From the NCBI GenBank assembly GCA_038229915.1, contig JBBRNY010000001.1:105897-169896 (forward strand): a DNA stretch of 64,000 nucleotides, in the 5' to 3' direction. Under the pieces are notes generated by a model. It saw only the letters and a list, made by a program, of their open reading frames with translations. It had not been told where the DNA came from and did not search any database. Both the position numbers and the translations under genes were made by a program. How positions within the stretch are numbered: position 1 is the stretch's first letter; each line of letters begins with the position of its first letter. Positions 62,304 to 64,000 of the stretch are shown in pieces. Origin of the DNA: JAFDZW01 sp038229915. Lineage in GTDB: Bacteria; Bacteroidota; Ignavibacteria; Palsa-1295.

Positions 62304-62340
62304 GCCCGCAACGGGGTCGGTACTTGACTCTTTTGCGGGC
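62304..62340 (-). terminator. Possible terminator/hairpin downstream of the alpha/beta hydrolase gene
   Basis: An 8-bp perfect stem (62304-62311 with 62333-62340) with a 21-base loop is followed on the minus strand by a moderately T-rich tract. A second small hairpin (62289-62305) overlaps it. The 176-base gap between the convergent priA and hydrolase genes shows nothing else clear. Confidence 0.4.
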
Positions 62341-62441
62341 ACTATGGGCTTCGGTATGTGCTTCGAACGTTACCGTTCAAATTCATATAGAACTACGTGA
62401 GAATCAAATGAATAGTTTCAAATAGGAATAACTTTTTCATT

Positions 62442-63230
62442 TTATTTTAAAAAAGATTCAAGCACCATATTAAATTGCTCGCTTCGATCGAGATTCGAGA
62501 CATGCCCTGCGCCATCTAAGATAAAATATTTTGCTCCGGGGATCGTATTTGCAAGCTCCTCTGATAATGCCGCGGGGGTGATCTTATCAAGAGATCCGCA
62601 AACAACCAGTGTTGGGTTGGTGATCTGCTCTAAGAGCTTTCTAAAATCAGGGCTCCATGTTGCTTGCCAGGACGCAAGATACGCCTCGGGATCTTTGCGA
62701 GCCATTGCATACGTAGCTTCTGCAAGTGTAGCAGCGTCAATATCTTTTCTCAAGACTAACGGGATTCGTTCTGCCGCAAACTCAGGAAGCGATTTTGTTT
62801 GTAATGCGATTGCGGCTCTCGGAAGTGTAGAATCTCGTTCGGGATAATATGCAAAGGTATTACAAAGTGCAATCTTATTCACACTTTCCAGACCGAGACG
62901 AATTGCTTCTTGAATGATGACCCCACCCATAGAATTGCCAACCCAATGCGCTTGCTGATATCCAAGCTCGTGAATGACGGCATCAACATCCAACGCAAAT
63001 TCTGTTAAGGTGATCGGGAGAAGATTTCCTTCAGGATCGCGCGCGTCAGAGTCGCCCGAACCGCGCATATCAAGTGCTGCGACCGAGTATCCAAGTGCAG
63101 AAAAATAAGGCAATTGGTGTTTCCAAGAGGTTCGGTCAGCGCCAACGCCATGGATGAAGACGATTAGCTCGCCGCTATTACGAACTACATCACCTGCTAT
63201 CTGAATTCCTCGAACGCTAAATTTCTCCAT
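62442..63230 (-). CDS. Alpha/beta hydrolase
   Basis: A 262-residue protein with the full catalytic triad pattern: nucleophile Ser100 in VGNSMGG, an Asp in VVCGSLDKITP (about 211-221) and His in DGAGHVSNLD (about 239-248). The oxyanion region is VFIHGVGADRTSW (24-36). Sequence style matches the 3-oxoadipate enol-lactonase/BPHL-like subgroup, but the substrate is unknown. It is cytoplasmic, with no signal peptide. The gene lies 5 bases downstream of the OmpA-family gene on the same strand and probably shares its transcript. Confidence 0.87.
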   Translation of the reverse strand: MEKFSVRGIQIAGDVVRNSGELIVFIHGVGADRTSWKHQLPYFSALGYSVAALDMRGSGDSDARDPEGNLLPITLTEFALDVDAVIHELGYQQAHWVGNSMGGVIIQEAIRLGLESVNKIALCNTFAYYPERDSTLPRAAIALQTKSLPEFAAERIPLVLRKDIDAATLAEATYAMARKDPEAYLASWQATWSPDFRKLLEQITNPTLVVCGSLDKITPAALSEELANTIPGAKYFILDGAGHVSNLDRSEQFNMVLESFLK

Positions 63231-63235
63231 ACAAC

Positions 63236-64000
63236 TTATTGTGCGTAAGAGGTGATGACCATTTCGACGCGACGGTTCAAGGCTCTCGAAGCATCGTCTG
63301 AGCCTTTTTTAATTGGGCGTGTCTTGCCAAAGCCTTTTGCTTCCATTCGTTCTTTGGGGATCTTGCGCTCAATAAGATAATTCATCACATTGGTAGCGCG
63401 TTCGAGACTCAGGCGATTATTGGCTTCTTCGCTGCCGACATCATCAGTGTGACCATCTACTTCGATAGAGGCATTTTTATTTTTCTTTAAAAACTCTGCG
63501 ACACGGTTAAGCTCGAGTTTGCTTTCGTTTAAAAGGGTCGCTTTGCTAAAATCAAAATAAACATTTTTAAATTCAGTGGTGGCTCCGACCTCGATCGGTG
63601 AAAGTTGGAAATCAAGTTTGTTGCGGTCGAATGTACCTTTGGTTGGGAATGTAAAATGTTCTGATTGTGGCAAATATTTGTTCGCCACGACCTGCAACCC
63701 GAAACGATGCCCACGTTGCATTGCCAAGATGTATGTACCACTGAGACTATCGCTCAAAACCGAGAACGAGTTGCGATTTTCAGCAAGTTCATCAATAAAT
63801 ATTTCTGCTCGCAGTGGGTTGCCGGTTGTTTTGTCAGTGATCTTTCCTTGAAGTAAAATAACCGGTTTCGGCGCAAAGGCTGAGTCTTGCGGGCGCAGAT
63901 GGACTTGATAGAACTTTGATTTGCCGCTCCGATTCGAAACGAAGTAGCCCGTCTCGCCATCTGCGGCGATCGTAAAGCCATAATCACCCGCATACGAATT
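63236..64000 (-). CDS. OmpA-family protein with PD40-like and carboxypeptidase-regulatory-like domains (cut by window edge)
   Basis: The frame stays open from the stop at 63236 to the window edge, so the protein is at least 254 residues and lacks its N-terminus here; the Met codon at 63757 is internal. Visible parts are a PD40/WD40-like blade (GDYGFTIAADGETGYFVSNR, then SGKSKFYQVHLR), a short beta-sandwich (VILLQGKITDKTTGNPLRAE) and a C-terminal OmpA domain (YFDFSKATL, VDGHTDDVGSEEANNRLS, RALNRRVEMVI). The OmpA domain binds peptidoglycan. The layout is common for Bacteroidota peptidoglycan-anchored outer-membrane proteins, including T9SS-associated PorE-like ones. Confidence 0.9.
   Translation of the reverse strand, partial: NSYAGDYGFTIAADGETGYFVSNRSGKSKFYQVHLRPQDSAFAPKPVILLQGKITDKTTGNPLRAEIFIDELAENRNSFSVLSDSLSGTYILAMQRGHRFGLQVVANKYLPQSEHFTFPTKGTFDRNKLDFQLSPIEVGATTEFKNVYFDFSKATLLNESKLELNRVAEFLKKNKNASIEVDGHTDDVGSEEANNRLSLERATNVMNYLIERKIPKERMEAKGFGKTRPIKKGSDDASRALNRRVEMVITSYAQ

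Noticed and set aside
62384..62402. GTTCAAATTC, similar to a tRNA T-loop
   Set aside because: No flanking 5-bp T stem, anticodon arm or acceptor stem can be drawn, so it is not a tRNA gene.

Overview
The window looks like a chromosome segment from a Gram-negative bacterium of the Bacteroidota-Chlorobiota superphylum, possibly a Kapabacteria-like lineage. That placement is inferred from several signs. There are type IX secretion (T9SS) C-terminal sorting domains on two secreted proteins. There are lipid A and heptose genes (lpxC, hldA-type kinase). Many TPR, OmpA and choice-of-anchor-D envelope proteins are present. Promoter-like elements match the Bacteroidetes -7 consensus TAnnTTTG rather than a sigma-70 -10 box. 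No rRNA, tRNA, CRISPR array, insertion sequence or phage was found.

Left part (1-14.5 kb): the start of lpxC runs off the left edge. It is followed by an envelope trio (TPR lipoprotein, beta-barrel, TPR lipoprotein) and a branched-chain amino acid uptake set (binding protein and two permeases, with no ATPases in view). Then come a HIT hydrolase, a T9SS cargo protein, a CPD-type photolyase, small membrane proteins, a NamZ-type exo-muramidase, an AT-rich orphan secreted protein, rpoN (sigma-54) and a bacilliredoxin.

At 14.5-14.86 kb a gene-free stretch carries several DnaA-box-like 9-mers followed by an almost pure A+T stretch, between divergent genes. It is a candidate replication origin, which could not be tested here.

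Middle part (14.9-35 kb): UDP-glucose dehydrogenase and UDP-glucuronate decarboxylase, a 720-residue MDR/Gfo-Idh oxidoreductase fusion, a 982-residue T9SS surface protein, an RRM protein, a TerC/hemerythrin pair, and a 1151-residue Asn/Thr/Gly-rich secreted fibre-like protein. The upstream region of that fibre gene holds five TATATTT(G/A) promoter-like elements. Housekeeping genes follow: flavin reductase, coaX-birA, aspartate kinase, a lipoprotein, nadC and heptose-7-phosphate kinase.

Right part (35-64 kb): a 22-kb polysaccharide cluster on the + strand, tightly packed and often overlapping. It encodes nucleotide-sugar synthesis (UDP-HexNAc dehydrogenase, 2-epimerase, DegT aminotransferase), export (Wza-like, Wzi-like, Wzz-like), a Wzy-like polymerase, a Wzx-like flippase, two GT39-like membrane enzymes, several GT2/GT4 transferases, an initiating polyprenyl-phosphate sugar transferase, and an unusual GT2 protein fused to a degenerate sugar-phosphate transferase. 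Together these read as a Wzx/Wzy-dependent capsule, EPS or O-antigen locus without a visible Wzc kinase. After the cluster come a SIMPL protein, accA, a YbgC thioesterase, a HicB-like mini-protein, priA, an alpha/beta hydrolase, and an OmpA-family protein that runs off the right edge.
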